DNA of 54,738 bases, from IMG/VR virus record IMGVR_UViG_3300002835_000249, positions 1-54,738 of that record. The stretch is one strand, 5' to 3'. Positions 16,801 through 26,200 of the stretch are shown piece after piece (positions within the stretch are counted from its first letter, which is position 1; each line of letters opens with the position of its first letter). Below the pieces are notes generated by a model. It had not been told where the DNA came from. It did no database searches and saw nothing but the letters and a program-made list of their open reading frames with translations. The stretch comes from a virus. The position numbers and the translations under genes were made by a program.

Positions 16801-19556
16801 AAGTAAGTAGTGGTAGTGGTATTATAGTAAACTTAAATGCAAGTTTAAGTGATGATCCATACCCAACAATACAATATCTTAAATGGGGTAATTTATCAGC
16901 TAGTATTGCTCCTTTAACATCATCTTATCAACAAGCCTTTGTTGGTATTGATTCAACCAATAACATTTACGCTCAAGGAACACCATTTAGTAATGGTCAA
17001 TTTGACTATATAATAAACATTGGTAACGTATTATTCCAAAACCAATCTACAATTAATGGTGTTAAAACACAGCCTTCTGTAGCATATGGATTTGAACAAC
17101 AACAAAATATATTTAATAGAGCATTTGGACCTTTAAAATTATCAGGATATACTTTAGCACCTAGTGGATCAAGTACAGGTAGTTTAGTTGTAGGAAGTGG
17201 TACTGCATATTCTCCTGGTTCTAACTATACTATAGATCCAAACGAACCTTATTATACAGTTGATAATGGCACCAATGTATCTAAAATATTTAGATATTAC
17301 CAATCAGGATCTAGCTGGGTTTATTTAACAAACGCAGGTGCTGGTTTTGCAACTATTGATCCAACACAATATTCAAATAACGGAGTATTAACATTAGTAC
17401 CTTCACCTGTAGGATCAAGGTGGACTATCCAAAGAGTATTCTGGTTCCCTAATTCAGTAACAAAAGCAATAGTTGTTTACTATGGTAATACAGTATATAC
17501 AAGCGAATCAGAAGCTATTGCTAATATTAATATAGAACCATTTGTAGAAGCCCCTAATACAGCAGCTAATGCAATTTATCTGGGTGCTATTGTAATTAAC
17601 GGTGATGGTGTATTTACAGATGTTAATGACTTTACAATAGTACCTGGAGGCTTATTTAGACAAGTAGGAGGATCAGGTGGTGGAGGTTCTATAATAACAC
17701 AAACACTATCAGGATTATCTGATGTATTAATCTCAGGACCTACAGATGGTCAAGCATTAGTTTATGATACAACTGCCGCTAAATGGAGAAACTTATCATC
17801 TATTAGTGCCTCTATCTCAGGAAATGCTGCTACCGCTACTACTGCTTCATATGCTGTGACTGCTTCATACGCACTAAATGCTATTAGTGCATCATATGTA
17901 TTAAATGCTATTAGTGCTTCTTACGCTACAACATCATCTTATACTATAAACGCTATAAGTGCATCGTATTCAGCAACAGCTACAAGTGCATCATACGCCT
18001 TAACATCATCTTATAGCAACAATAGCACCTCAGCTTCATACGCATTAAATGCTACAACAGCATCATATGCTTTAGTAGCTACAAGTGCTTCATATGCATT
18101 AGCCGCTACAAGTGCTTCTTATTCATTAAGTGGATCTTATGCTGTAAATGCTACAACAGCATCGTATGCTACAACATCATCTAATATATTAGGTGGTGCT
18201 CAATACTATGCAGCAATATGGAAAGATGGCACTAGTTTAACAACAGGATCAATTTTTAATAGTGGATCTTTTGTTGGTATAAATAAAACAAACCCATCTT
18301 ATTCTATTGACTCTAGTGGAGTAATTAGCAGTGATGGATTTCTTCCTTATCTTGGTTTCTCTAATCCTGTAGGCAGAACATTTAATTATGTTACTAGTTT
18401 TGGCTCAGGTAATACAATAAATTATCCTGGTACTGGAACAGCTGGTTTTCAATATAATTATTTCGCAAATAATGAATTTTATACAACAGCAGGAGGTACA
18501 TCTAACTTACTAATGGTTGGTTTTAGAAATCAAAATTATGTTAGGTCAACGGTTAGTACTGTACCTTTCCAAATGATCGCTTTAAATAACTTACTTGTTG
18601 CAAATGATGCCAATGATTTAGGAACACTTGGACAATTATATACAGTATTTACTAGTTTTAATAGAGAAGCTACAGCTAGCCCACTTGGTGGTAATTCTAT
18701 AGCGTATCATTTTAATACACAAACAAGATTAAGATCTGGCTTTTACACTACTACAAGATGGGGTAACGAAAACTTACAAGTAGCAGATACAGCAGGCTCA
18801 CAAGCATCTACTATAACAGATTATGATTTCCTTTTAAATACAACTAACGTTGGCTCAACATCAGGTGGCCCAGGTACAATCACAAACTTTTATCTATTAC
18901 GTCATGTTACCAATATTGGTGCTACTGGTACAATTACCAACAGATGGGGATTATATTTAACTGATTCATCATTCAAAAGTTACCACGCGGGTAACTTCTT
19001 ATTAGGCACAACAGATAATCCAGGATATAAATTAAATGTATCTGGATCTGGTAACTTTACTAATAATTTAACTGCTACTGGATCAATTACATTTCCAAGT
19101 CTTTCTAACATAAATCAAAATAATGTAGTTGGATATGATACAACAACAGGTCAATTATATTACCAATCAACTAGTTCATTAAGTGTAACTAGTGCTTCAT
19201 ATGCAGCTACTGCGTCACACGCCAATAATGGGTTTACTATTGGTATCACACAAACATACACCAATACAGTAGCATCATCAGTAGTAGGTTCAAATAATGT
19301 ATTTACCCAAACAACAGGTTCTTACACATCCGCTTTCTACAAATACACTGTGTCAAATGGTGCTAATGCTAGATCAGGTGAAGTAATAGCTGTATGGAAT
19401 GGATCTTCAGCTCAATACACTGATTATTCAACATTAGATATTGGATCAACATCAGGTGTAATACCATCAGTATCTGTGGTTGGTTCAGATGTTTTATTTA
19501 ACATTACTACAGGTACATCAGGATGGAGATTAAAATCAACAGTAACTTATTTATAA
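13899..19556 (+). CDS. Giant tail fibre/adhesin with YadA-head-like and SASYA repeats
   Basis: The product has 1885 residues, the largest protein in the window. The N-terminus (MPNWKKVIVSGSNATLN) is shared with the 325-residue fibre gene. A module TLTAQTIVVQTITSS...[13 protein letters not shown] occurs near residues 55-105 and again near 785-835. About 645-700 holds four 14-residue YSHAEG repeats, the spacing and S-x-A-x-G signature of trimeric autotransporter (YadA) head domains. Two stretches of SASYAL-type 9-residue repeats (about 560-620 and 1310-1425) separate globular parts. GSLQGTSSWA recurs as a linker. The C-terminus (about 1720-1885) is a beta-rich tip. I infer a trimeric receptor-binding fibre made of exchangeable modules. 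It has a structured leader and its own promoter motif. Confidence 0.8.
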   Translation: MPNWKKVIVSGSNATLNSVNVTTNVVAQSFTGSLQGTSSWAVSALTASYADNFTVAGTLTAQTIVVQTITSSTDYVTGSTIFGSQLSNTHQFTGSVSITGSLTVNGVSNLTASNAVTASYALTASNVQGGTQYYVPLWDTNTSLASSYLNQSGSVLKTIYSGLDKGLTLDYNFNSFILGNAGTGNNTYLQVYDGGSTINIYSPNYTYFNDKVGIRIIPTNPGLAVSGSLEVTGPGTSKFMNSNVQIDGNLFMSGSNRLVYNNDATNNMLFGMFDGSTIHGPYYQLFGNNYSNIVQRGSAEFVYDNRNGGDSGFNIASFNGSTWTRKFRVDDNGAQVTGSLIVTNGITGSLYGTASWAENAVNALSAETASNIQGGATNYIPVFKTPTSLSSSVVYQSGSHIGINETNFTSGDPEALYVFQTHPTSFNVITGKGNSNNYLQLNIQNTNTGTTASSDVVATADNGTETSNYIDMGINGSNFSGPIGDPNDAYLYSAGNHLHIGNITPGQPLQFFVGGDDTNLNRKLQLNDNNQHNMTGSLNVSGSVTAFSFTGSLQGTSSWAENAITASHAVNALSASYALNATNAISASYATSASHANNATSASYTLIATSASFASTASYINPLNQLVIITGSLIQGLEGNIATGEYSHAEGSITKATGDYSHAEGDFTQAKGNYSHAEGQETIASGSYSHAEGYQTIALANHQHVQGQFNTVSSVPAAFIVGNGTDDGNRSNLIYAHDSTVEITGSLEVNGGITGSLQGTASWANNATNAINAATASSADNFTVRGTLTAQTIVVQTITSSTEFITGSTKFGTQLTDTHQFTGSVSITGSLFTNGSNTLVGSTTLTGSLNITGSTTQTGNNTLIGNTTLSGSIIISGSTGPGAATASVQIYGDIRQTGYHRFDPVTTNIDTSITASYIYVSGSTNDLYFSQNSAGYSNVTRLRWLEGNLYTGLLHGGLITTQSSTVYQVSSGSGIIVNLNASLSDDPYPTIQYLKWGNLSASIAPLTSSYQQAFVGIDSTNNIYAQGTPFSNGQFDYIINIGNVLFQNQSTINGVKTQPSVAYGFEQQQNIFNRAFGPLKLSGYTLAPSGSSTGSLVVGSGTAYSPGSNYTIDPNEPYYTVDNGTNVSKIFRYYQSGSSWVYLTNAGAGFATIDPTQYSNNGVLTLVPSPVGSRWTIQRVFWFPNSVTKAIVVYYGNTVYTSESEAIANINIEPFVEAPNTAANAIYLGAIVINGDGVFTDVNDFTIVPGGLFRQVGGSGGGGSIITQTLSGLSDVLISGPTDGQALVYDTTAAKWRNLSSISASISGNAATATTASYAVTASYALNAISASYVLNAISASYATTSSYTINAISASYSATATSASYALTSSYSNNSTSASYALNATTASYALVATSASYALAATSASYSLSGSYAVNATTASYATTSSNILGGAQYYAAIWKDGTSLTTGSIFNSGSFVGINKTNPSYSIDSSGVISSDGFLPYLGFSNPVGRTFNYVTSFGSGNTINYPGTGTAGFQYNYFANNEFYTTAGGTSNLLMVGFRNQNYVRSTVSTVPFQMIALNNLLVANDANDLGTLGQLYTVFTSFNREATASPLGGNSIAYHFNTQTRLRSGFYTTTRWGNENLQVADTAGSQASTITDYDFLLNTTNVGSTSGGPGTITNFYLLRHVTNIGATGTITNRWGLYLTDSSFKSYHAGNFLLGTTDNPGYKLNVSGSGNFTNNLTATGSITFPSLSNINQNNVVGYDTTTGQLYYQSTSSLSVTSASYAATASHANNGFTIGITQTYTNTVASSVVGSNNVFTQTTGSYTSAFYKYTVSNGANARSGEVIAVWNGSSAQYTDYSTLDIGSTSGVIPSVSVVGSDVLFNITTGTSGWRLKSTVTYL
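14050..14215 (+). repeat. Shared fibre module, copy 1
   Basis: This stretch encodes TLTAQTIVVQTITSSTDYVT and the following [13 protein letters not shown]. Matching copies lie at about 16235-16400 in the same gene and about 23285-23455 in the collagen-like fibre. Confidence 0.7.
15575..15760 (+). repeat. SASYA-type repeat block 1
   Basis: The encoded protein alternates A-S-(Y/H)-A units with Asn/Thr/Ile (ALSASYALNATNAISASYAT) at roughly 7- to 9-residue spacing. The DNA is diverged by silent changes rather than identical. Confidence 0.7.
15829..16008 (+). repeat. Four 14-residue YSHAEG repeats (YadA-head-like)
   Basis: YSHAEG recurs every 14 residues (42 bases) four times, and a degenerate fifth copy reads HQHVQG. 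This is the period of the left-handed beta-roll in trimeric autotransporter heads. Confidence 0.8.
16235..16400 (+). repeat. Shared fibre module, copy 2
   Basis: This stretch encodes TLTAQTIVVQTITSSTEFIT and [13 protein letters not shown], nearly identical in protein to copy 1 but with many silent differences. Confidence 0.7.
17845..18180 (+). repeat. SASYAL 9-residue (27-base) repeat block 2
   Basis: About a dozen units of the form (A/T)-(T/I)-S-A-S-Y-A-L-x occur in tandem, most at exactly 9-residue spacing, forming a long low-complexity stalk segment. Confidence 0.75.
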
Positions 19557-19568
19557 AAATATTAAATT

Positions 19569-19742
19569 ATGTTTCAAGTACAAATGCAATTTATCCCAGG
19601 AAGTAATACAATTTGGGTAGCAAGACTAAACCCAGATGATCCAATTTATCAGTATGATAATGAACCTGAGGCTCAAGATAAAGCAACTGAATTACAAAAT
19701 GCTGATACAACAGGAAGAAAATATAGAGTAGTAAAAATATAA
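19569..19742 (+). CDS. 57-residue hypothetical protein between fibre genes
   Basis: The ATG at 19569 is 12 bases after the giant fibre stop. The frame encodes 57 residues (MFQVQMQFIPGSNTIWVARL, then an acidic DDPIYQYDNEPEAQDKA and a basic GRKYRVVKI end) and stops 5 bases before the next ATG. The fit between neighbours and the coding-like composition support it. The layout, two beta strands, an alpha helix and a last strand, resembles a small accessory protein. Function is unknown. Confidence 0.7.
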   Translation: MFQVQMQFIPGSNTIWVARLNPDDPIYQYDNEPEAQDKATELQNADTTGRKYRVVKI

Positions 19743-19747
19743 TTGTT

Positions 19748-20458
19748 ATGGGATTAAATTATGGACCAACTATAATAACAGATGGTTTAACTTTATTGTT
19801 AGATGCAGCTGATATTAACTCTTATCCAGGATCAGGTACTGTTTGGAAAGATCTTGCTCAAGGATTAACATTTAATTCATATGGTACTACAACTTCTTGG
19901 AGCACTGTTGGTGGAAGCAGAGCATTTACATTTAACGGCTCAGGTTATTGGGAGTGTGGTTCAGGATTTAGTAATGTTAATTTAGGAGGTGATTGTACAA
20001 TAATATTATGGTTATATGAAGTAGGACATAGTGTTAGAAAAACTATTTTTGAAAAAGCAGGAACAACATATGCATCTTATCAACAAGAAGTAGCTATGAC
20101 TTGGGAAGTAGGACAAGATATATCTTGGTATAGTAGAGCTATACCAGATTATGACTACGCCAATACTAATGCTTGCACAACTAATGCTTGGAATATGATG
20201 GCTATTAAAATGTCTACAGGATTAACTTCTATTTCTAGAACAGGATTTTATAGTAAAAACGGTGGTTCTTTTATATCAGCATATACTTCACGCAGTAATA
20301 CAGCATTAATACCTGCTGGTGCTATAAGAGTAGGAACAGGCTATGCTGGAACAGTAGATAATGGTAGTGTATCTATTGTATCATGTTATAATAGAATGTT
20401 AAGTGATGCTGAAATAACTCAAATATATAACATTCAAAAAACAAGATTCAGATTATAA
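19748..20458 (+). CDS. LamG/concanavalin-like lectin protein 1
   Basis: The product has 236 residues. It opens with TDGLTLLLDAADINSYPGSG and W.DL, continues with FTFNGSGYWE, CTIILWLYE and WNMMAIK, and ends in a VGTGY...VSIVSCYNRMLSDAEITQIYN tail. This is the laminin G-like jelly roll used in phage carbohydrate-binding proteins. Two longer relatives follow directly. It is likely a fibre or baseplate decoration that binds host surface glycans. No catalytic residues are apparent. Confidence 0.78.
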   Translation: MGLNYGPTIITDGLTLLLDAADINSYPGSGTVWKDLAQGLTFNSYGTTTSWSTVGGSRAFTFNGSGYWECGSGFSNVNLGGDCTIILWLYEVGHSVRKTIFEKAGTTYASYQQEVAMTWEVGQDISWYSRAIPDYDYANTNACTTNAWNMMAIKMSTGLTSISRTGFYSKNGGSFISAYTSRSNTALIPAGAIRVGTGYAGTVDNGSVSIVSCYNRMLSDAEITQIYNIQKTRFRL

Positions 20459-20459
20459 T

Positions 20460-21566
20460 ATGCCAAGCTCATCAGGACCAAATACTGTCAACGACTCGAT
20501 CATATTTGCTTATGATACTGGAGATGCAGCTAATAGCTATAAAGGAGAACCTACCATTAATTATTGGAATGGCAATCAATTTAGCATTTATAATGACGGT
20601 GCTACTAATATTAGAAACTCTACTGATATAGCTCCTCCTATACCTGGATATGAGGTAGTAAAAGTAACAGCTAATACTATTGGATCTTATGGACAATGTA
20701 TTTTATGGAATGCTACTTATCCAAATAATAATGTTGCTACTATCACAAATAGTATTTATGCTTATTTAACAATAGGAGATTATGTACAAGTAGGTCAACA
20801 CTGGTTTCCTTGGTATTATGGTACACAACAAGCTATTACAAAATATCAGTGGGTTAGAATATCTGAAACATATACTATTAATGAAGGAAACAGTTATGGA
20901 AATGCTGCTTTAACTTATTCAACTAATGGTATAGCTTACTTTGCTATGCCACAATATGAATATAAAAGTCATGTTACTCCATTTATTGGAGCTAACCAAA
21001 CTAGATCTACAACACAAGGCTTATTAGATATATCAGGTAAAAGTAACACTATTGACTTAGTTAATATGACCTACAATGCCGCCGCATTGCCTGTTTTTGA
21101 TGGAACCGATGACTACACTGATGTTACTAGCAATTTGGGTACTTTAAATGAATATACAATAGAACATGTTTCTTATAAAGGATCAAATGATAGAATGCCT
21201 ATAGCTTTTAGAGGAGGACCTGTTTTCTATCAATATGGAGATAATAGCTGGTATTATACACACGGCGGTGTGTCCGGAGAGTATTACTATCCAAAAAGTT
21301 TTACAATAAATGGTTGGGGGCATTGGGTAATAGTATATAATGGATCTTTTGTAAGAATATATAGAAATGGAGTATATGAAGGACAACAAGCAACATCAGG
21401 AACAGCTAATTGGACTAATGGAATGAGAATAGGATATTGGCCTTATGGAGGAAATTATGCATGGAATGGACAAATAGCTATTGTAAAAATGTATAATAGA
21501 GCTTTAAGTGACACTGAAGTAACAAACAACTATCTAGCATACAAAACACGTTTTAATCTCTCATAA
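20460..21566 (+). CDS. LamG/concanavalin-like lectin protein 2
   Basis: The product has 368 residues. The N-terminal half (SIIFAYDTGDAANSYKGEPT, with Trp/Tyr-rich strands to about 185) looks like a second carbohydrate-binding beta-sandwich. The C-terminal half (about 190-368) is a LamG-type domain with LPVFDGTDDYTDV, WGHWVIVYNG and the terminal MYNRALSDTEVTNNYLAYKTRF. That tail closely matches the proteins on either side, so the three genes are tandem paralogues. It starts 1 base after the previous stop. Confidence 0.78.
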   Translation: MPSSSGPNTVNDSIIFAYDTGDAANSYKGEPTINYWNGNQFSIYNDGATNIRNSTDIAPPIPGYEVVKVTANTIGSYGQCILWNATYPNNNVATITNSIYAYLTIGDYVQVGQHWFPWYYGTQQAITKYQWVRISETYTINEGNSYGNAALTYSTNGIAYFAMPQYEYKSHVTPFIGANQTRSTTQGLLDISGKSNTIDLVNMTYNAAALPVFDGTDDYTDVTSNLGTLNEYTIEHVSYKGSNDRMPIAFRGGPVFYQYGDNSWYYTHGGVSGEYYYPKSFTINGWGHWVIVYNGSFVRIYRNGVYEGQQATSGTANWTNGMRIGYWPYGGNYAWNGQIAIVKMYNRALSDTEVTNNYLAYKTRFNLS

Positions 21567-21567
21567 T

Positions 21568-22788
21568 ATGGCAGTAGGAACAGGATATAGTAAAGTAACA
21601 ACAAATGGATTAACATTCGCCTATGACACAGGCGACACCTATAACTCATATTTAGGTCGCCCTACAACTAATATTTTAGCAAATGCTGGAATGTCTATAT
21701 ACAATAACGTTCCTGGAAGTGTATCTGCTACTTTAACAACTACAGGTGAAACTTATAGAGGTGCTCCTGTTTATGTAGAAACTTTAACAGCCTTAGATGG
21801 ATCAGGTGCTTCTTGGTTAAGCGGATGTAATAATCCAGGTATAGGTGTTGTAACTAGTGGTGGTGGAGGCACTGGAGGTGTTTACACAGGCCATTCTATT
21901 TTTTTTAAACCAACTGTACCAATGTGTGGTTGTCCTTGTTATACTAACTATTCTAATATTGGAGGTTGGCAATCTAACTGTAACATAGAAAACATGGGAG
22001 ACGGTTGGTTTAGAGCTTATGTTTTATGGTATGATACAGTATCAAGATCAGATGGAAAATATTGGGCTATTAATCCTGCTTCAACATCAGTAGGACAAAC
22101 AGTAACAATATATTGGGCAGGTCCATTTAGAGAAGATCTAAATAGTACTACTATTTCTCAATTTGTGAATGGAACTAGATCAACCTCTCAAGCTGTAGTT
22201 GATATAGGTGCTGGGCGTAGTATGACAGTAAATAATAATCCATTTACTAGTCCTGCTATTAACCCACAATTAAACTTTGATGGTTCTGATGACTATTTAG
22301 ACTTAACTCCATCATCAGTAGCATCAGGCAATGAAATATCAGTTGAATTTGTATGCGCTTGGAATGGGGGTTTACAATATAATTCCATAATAGCAGGAGG
22401 AGCTGGTGGAAACCAAGATTTAAGTTTACACTTACCTTGGAGTGATGGTGTTGTTTATTGGGATGCTGGAAGACCATTTAATAGAATTAATAAATTTGCT
22501 CAACCATCTGAATATTTAGGAAACCACCACTGGGTATGTACAAAAAATGCTAATACAGGTATAATGGAAATTTATTTAGATGGAAATTTGTGGCATAGTG
22601 GTGGTGGATTAACATCATCAATTCCTTCATTAGCTGAAGTAAATATAGGAAGATATAATAATGGAGCTACTAGAGCATATTATTACAAAGGAAATGTATA
22701 TGTTGCCAAAATATATAATACAGCATTATCATTATCTCAAGTAAGAGATAACTACTTTCACTACAAAACCCGCTTCAACTTACCTTAA
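21568..22788 (+). CDS. LamG/concanavalin-like lectin protein 3
   Basis: The product has 406 residues, with the same two-part plan as protein 2: TTNGLTFAYDTGDTYNSYLG at the N-terminus, then PQLNFDGSDDYLDLT near residue 230, HHWVCTKNANTGIMEIYLDG and a terminal IYNTALSLSQVRDNYFHYKTRFNLP. A Cys-rich loop (MCGCPCYTNY near residue 117) is unique to this copy and may be disulfide-linked or bind metal. It is the last of the lectin array. A promoter motif follows at its stop codon. Confidence 0.78.
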   Translation: MAVGTGYSKVTTNGLTFAYDTGDTYNSYLGRPTTNILANAGMSIYNNVPGSVSATLTTTGETYRGAPVYVETLTALDGSGASWLSGCNNPGIGVVTSGGGGTGGVYTGHSIFFKPTVPMCGCPCYTNYSNIGGWQSNCNIENMGDGWFRAYVLWYDTVSRSDGKYWAINPASTSVGQTVTIYWAGPFREDLNSTTISQFVNGTRSTSQAVVDIGAGRSMTVNNNPFTSPAINPQLNFDGSDDYLDLTPSSVASGNEISVEFVCAWNGGLQYNSIIAGGAGGNQDLSLHLPWSDGVVYWDAGRPFNRINKFAQPSEYLGNHHWVCTKNANTGIMEIYLDGNLWHSGGGLTSSIPSLAEVNIGRYNNGATRAYYYKGNVYVAKIYNTALSLSQVRDNYFHYKTRFNLP

Positions 22789-22795
22789 TATTTAT
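22788..22795 (+). promoter_or_regulatory. ATATTTAT motif, putative late promoter
   Basis: It overlaps the stop of lectin protein 3 and ends 4 bases before the ATG at 22800. Confidence 0.45.
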
Positions 22796-22799
22796 TTGT

Positions 22800-23150
22800 A
22801 TGACAGAAAATATATTTCCTAATAAACGTTGGTTAGTGATACCAACATCAATAACAAACTCAATTGATTTTTCACAAGTTGAAGAATCATCTATTGATAC
22901 TTTACGTTTATCTATAGATGAAACAGAAACATTTGTAAAATATCCTGTCACTGTAGTAACAGCATCTTACACACAAAGTTGGTATGACCCACAAACACAA
23001 ACAACACAAAGTTATATAATAGAAGCAGGAACATATGGTCGTCCATCAATATATTCACCTGAATATCCTGAGTATCTCTATCCAGAAATATTAGAACTTT
23101 TAGCTACACCTTTTTGGACAAATCCTATTACAGGTAGCATATCTCTTTAA
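22800..23150 (+). CDS. 116-residue hypothetical protein in the fibre region
   Basis: The product is acidic, with WLVIPTSITNSIDFSQVEES near the N-terminus and a Tyr/Pro-rich segment (SPEYPEYLYPEILELLATPF) toward the end. The ITNSIDFSQVEESS pattern occurs in small phage proteins of unknown role that lie next to fibre genes. It sits between the lectin array and the collagen-like fibre and has a promoter motif at both ends. It may be a fibre chaperone or decoration, but I do not recognise it. Confidence 0.65.
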   Translation: MTENIFPNKRWLVIPTSITNSIDFSQVEESSIDTLRLSIDETETFVKYPVTVVTASYTQSWYDPQTQTTQSYIIEAGTYGRPSIYSPEYPEYLYPEILELLATPFWTNPITGSISL

Positions 23151-23157
23151 TATTTAT
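23150..23157 (+). promoter_or_regulatory. ATATTTAT motif, putative late promoter for the collagen-like fibre
   Basis: It overlaps the preceding stop codon and lies 44 bases before the ATG at 23202. Confidence 0.5.
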
Positions 23158-23196
23158 ACCAAACCCGTATCTCAGGGACAGTGAACTGAGGTAATA
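23155..23196 (+). promoter_or_regulatory. Possible structured leader of the collagen-like fibre gene
   Basis: Two competing pairings are visible: ATCTCAG (23169-23175) with CTGAGGT (23186-23192), and TATACC (23155-23160) with GGTAATA (23190-23196, one bulge). They share the GGT and cannot both be complete, which leaves room for a switch. This is weaker than the leader at 13809. Confidence 0.3.
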
Positions 23197-23201
23197 TAAG
23201 T

Positions 23202-26200
23202 ATGGCTAATGAATTTGTTGCTCGCAATGGTATCATTGCGTTGAATGACTCTCAAATAACCGGATCGTTAAGTGTTGGCAGTAATGTTACTGCCTCTAAT
23301 GCGCTTATCACAGGTACAATAACTGCCCAAACTTTATTAGTACAGAATATTACCTCATCTAGAGATTATGTGACGGGTTCTACTGTATTTGGATCATCAC
23401 TTTCTAACACACATCAATTTACAGGTTCTGTTTCAATAACAGGAAGCTTAACAATTCCATCAGTACCATTAGGTACTACTGAAACTAATATTTTAGTAAT
23501 AGATGCTAATGGTGGATTCAAATATAGAAATAATTTAAGTTTACAAGGTGCTCAAGGTGCTACTGGTCCACAAGGTGCTCAAGGAGCCCAAGGTGCAGTT
23601 GGTCCTCAAGGTGCCCAAGGTGCTGTAGGACCTCAAGGCGCCCAAGGCGCAACTGGACAAAGAGGTGGTGTACCTTATAACTTCTCTACATCTACATTAA
23701 ATGCAGATCCTGGTAATGGTGTAGTTGCTTATAGCAGTGCTACAATTAGTTCAGTTACATCAATCTATATAGATAACTTAGACCAACTTGGAAATACCCA
23801 AACTGCGTGGTATAACACATGGGATGACTCTACCAATATAGCAAATAGAGGTACACTTACTTTTTATAGTAGAGATACAGGAACTGTAGTTAATATTTTT
23901 AATGTTACAGATGTTAATGCTAAAATAGGATATTTTCAAGTTACTGTTAGTTATGTAAGTGGTACTTTACCAGCTAACGGTGAACAATTAGCAGTAGCAT
24001 TTTCTAGAACAGGTAATTTAGGAGCTCAAGGTGCCCAAGGCGCTACAGGTCCACAAGGTGCACAGGGTGCTCAAGGCGCTACAGGTCAACGTGGTGGAGT
24101 ACCTTATAACTTTACAACATCAACTACAAACGCTGATCCAGGCGCTGGTGTGGTAGCATATAATAATGGAGTAATTGGCTCTGTATCAGCACTTTATATT
24201 GATAACGTAGACCAATTAAGTAATTCTCAAGCAGCATGGTTTGACACTTGGGATGATAGTACCACTACAGCCACCAGAGGTGTAATTACATTATATAGTA
24301 GAGATACTGGAACAGTAGTAAACCAATTTCAAGTCACTGGTGCTGTAACTGCTAATGTAGGTTATTACACTATACCAGTGTCTTATATCAGTGGTACATT
24401 ACCAGCTAATAGTGCTCAATTAGCAATTCAATTCAGTAGAACTGGTAACTTAGGAGCCCAAGGCGCTCAAGGAGCTACAGGTCCTCAAGGTTCACAGGGT
24501 GCCCAAGGTGCCCAAGGTGCAACAGGACCTCAAGGTATACAGGGTATTCAAGGTGCTCAGGGAGCAGTAGGCCCACAAGGTGCTCAGGGAGCTCAAGGAG
24601 CTCAAGGGGCAGTTGGACCTCAAGGTGCCCAAGGTGCTCAAGGAGCACAGGGAGCTGTTGGGCCGCAAGGTATACAAGGTATACAAGGCGCACAGGGTGC
24701 AACAGGCCCACAAGGCGCTCAAGGTGCTCAAGGAGCCCAAGGAGCTACAGGTCCTCAAGGAGCCCAAGGAGCTACAGGTCCTCAAGGTGCCCAAGGTGCT
24801 ACAGGACAAAGAGGAGGTGTACCTTACAATTTCTCAACTACAACAACAAACACAGACCCAGGTAATGGTGTGCTTCAGTATAACAATGGTGTTATAGGAT
24901 CTGTTTCTGCAATTTATATAGATAATTTAGATCAACTTGGAACTACACAAACTGGATGGTATGATACATGGGATGACAGTACAACTACTGCCACAAGAGG
25001 TGTTTTAACTCTTTATAGTAGAGATACAGGCACTGTAGTAAACCAGTTTCAAGTTACTGGAGCTGTAACTGCTAATACAGGATACTACACAATTCCTGTT
25101 TCATATATAAGTGGTACTTTACCTGCTAATGGTGTTTTACTTGCTATATCTTTTTCTAGAACTGGTAACTTAGGCGCTCAAGGCGCTCAAGGTGCAACAG
25201 GACCTCAAGGTGCTCAAGGCGCTCAAGGAGCTCAAGGTGCTACAGGTCCTCAAGGTATACAAGGCATCCAAGGTATACAAGGTATACAAGGCGCACAGGG
25301 TGCAACTGGACCTCAAGGTACCCAAGGCGCACAAGGTGCACAAGGTGCTGTAGGACCTCAAGGTATTCAAGGTATCCAAGGTATTCAAGGTATACAAGGA
25401 GCTCAAGGTGCTACAGGTCCACAGGGTGCCCAAGGCGCTCAAGGAGCTCAAGGCGCAACAGGACCTCAAGGTATCCAAGGTATTCAAGGAGCTCAAGGCG
25501 CAACAGGACCTCAAGGTATCCAAGGTATTCAAGGAGCTCAAGGCGCAACTGGACCACAAGGTATCCAAGGTATTCAAGGAGCTCAAGGTGCTACAGGCCC
25601 TCAGGGTGCCCAAGGATCTCAAGGTGCTCAAGGCGCCCAAGGCGCAACTGGTCCACAAGGTATTCAAGGTATTCAAGGCGCCCAAGGTGCTACAGGTCCA
25701 CAGGGTGCCCAAGGCGCACAGGGAGCCCAAGGTGCTACAGGTCCTCAGGGAGCCCAAGGCGCCCAAGGAGCTCAAGGCGCTACAGGACCTCAAGGTATTC
25801 AAGGTATTCAAGGTGCCCAAGGTGCTACAGGACCTCAGGGTGCCCAAGGTGCACAGGGAGCCCAAGGTGCCCAAGGAGCAACTGGGCCTCAAGGTGCACA
25901 AGGCGCTCAGGGAGCCCAAGGCGCGACTGGACCTCAAGGCGCTCAAGGTAACCAAGGCGCTCAGGGAGCCCAAGGTGCACAAGGTATTCAAGGTATTCAA
26001 GGTATTCAAGGTATTCAAGGCGCTCAAGGTTCACAAGGTGCCCAAGGTTCTCAAGGTGCACAAGGTGCAACTGGGCCTCAAGGAGCTCAAGGTGCTACTG
26101 GTCCAAATGCAGGTATAACTTCATATACAAATCCAGGCGATAATAGAGTATTAACTTCAGTTAACTCATCTACTATCAATGCTGAGACAAATTTAACATT

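Noticed and set aside
25170-26027. Long minus-strand open frame (285 residues of Leu/Ser/Thr/Gly) opposite the collagen region
   Set aside because: It is the mirror of the Gly-x-y repeat. Its low-complexity composition follows from the repeat, and it has no promoter, start context or neighbours on that strand.
24580-26118. Plus-strand +1 frames across the collagen repeats (Lys/Leu/Val-rich)
   Set aside because: They are shifted readings of the same repeat, entirely inside the fibre gene.
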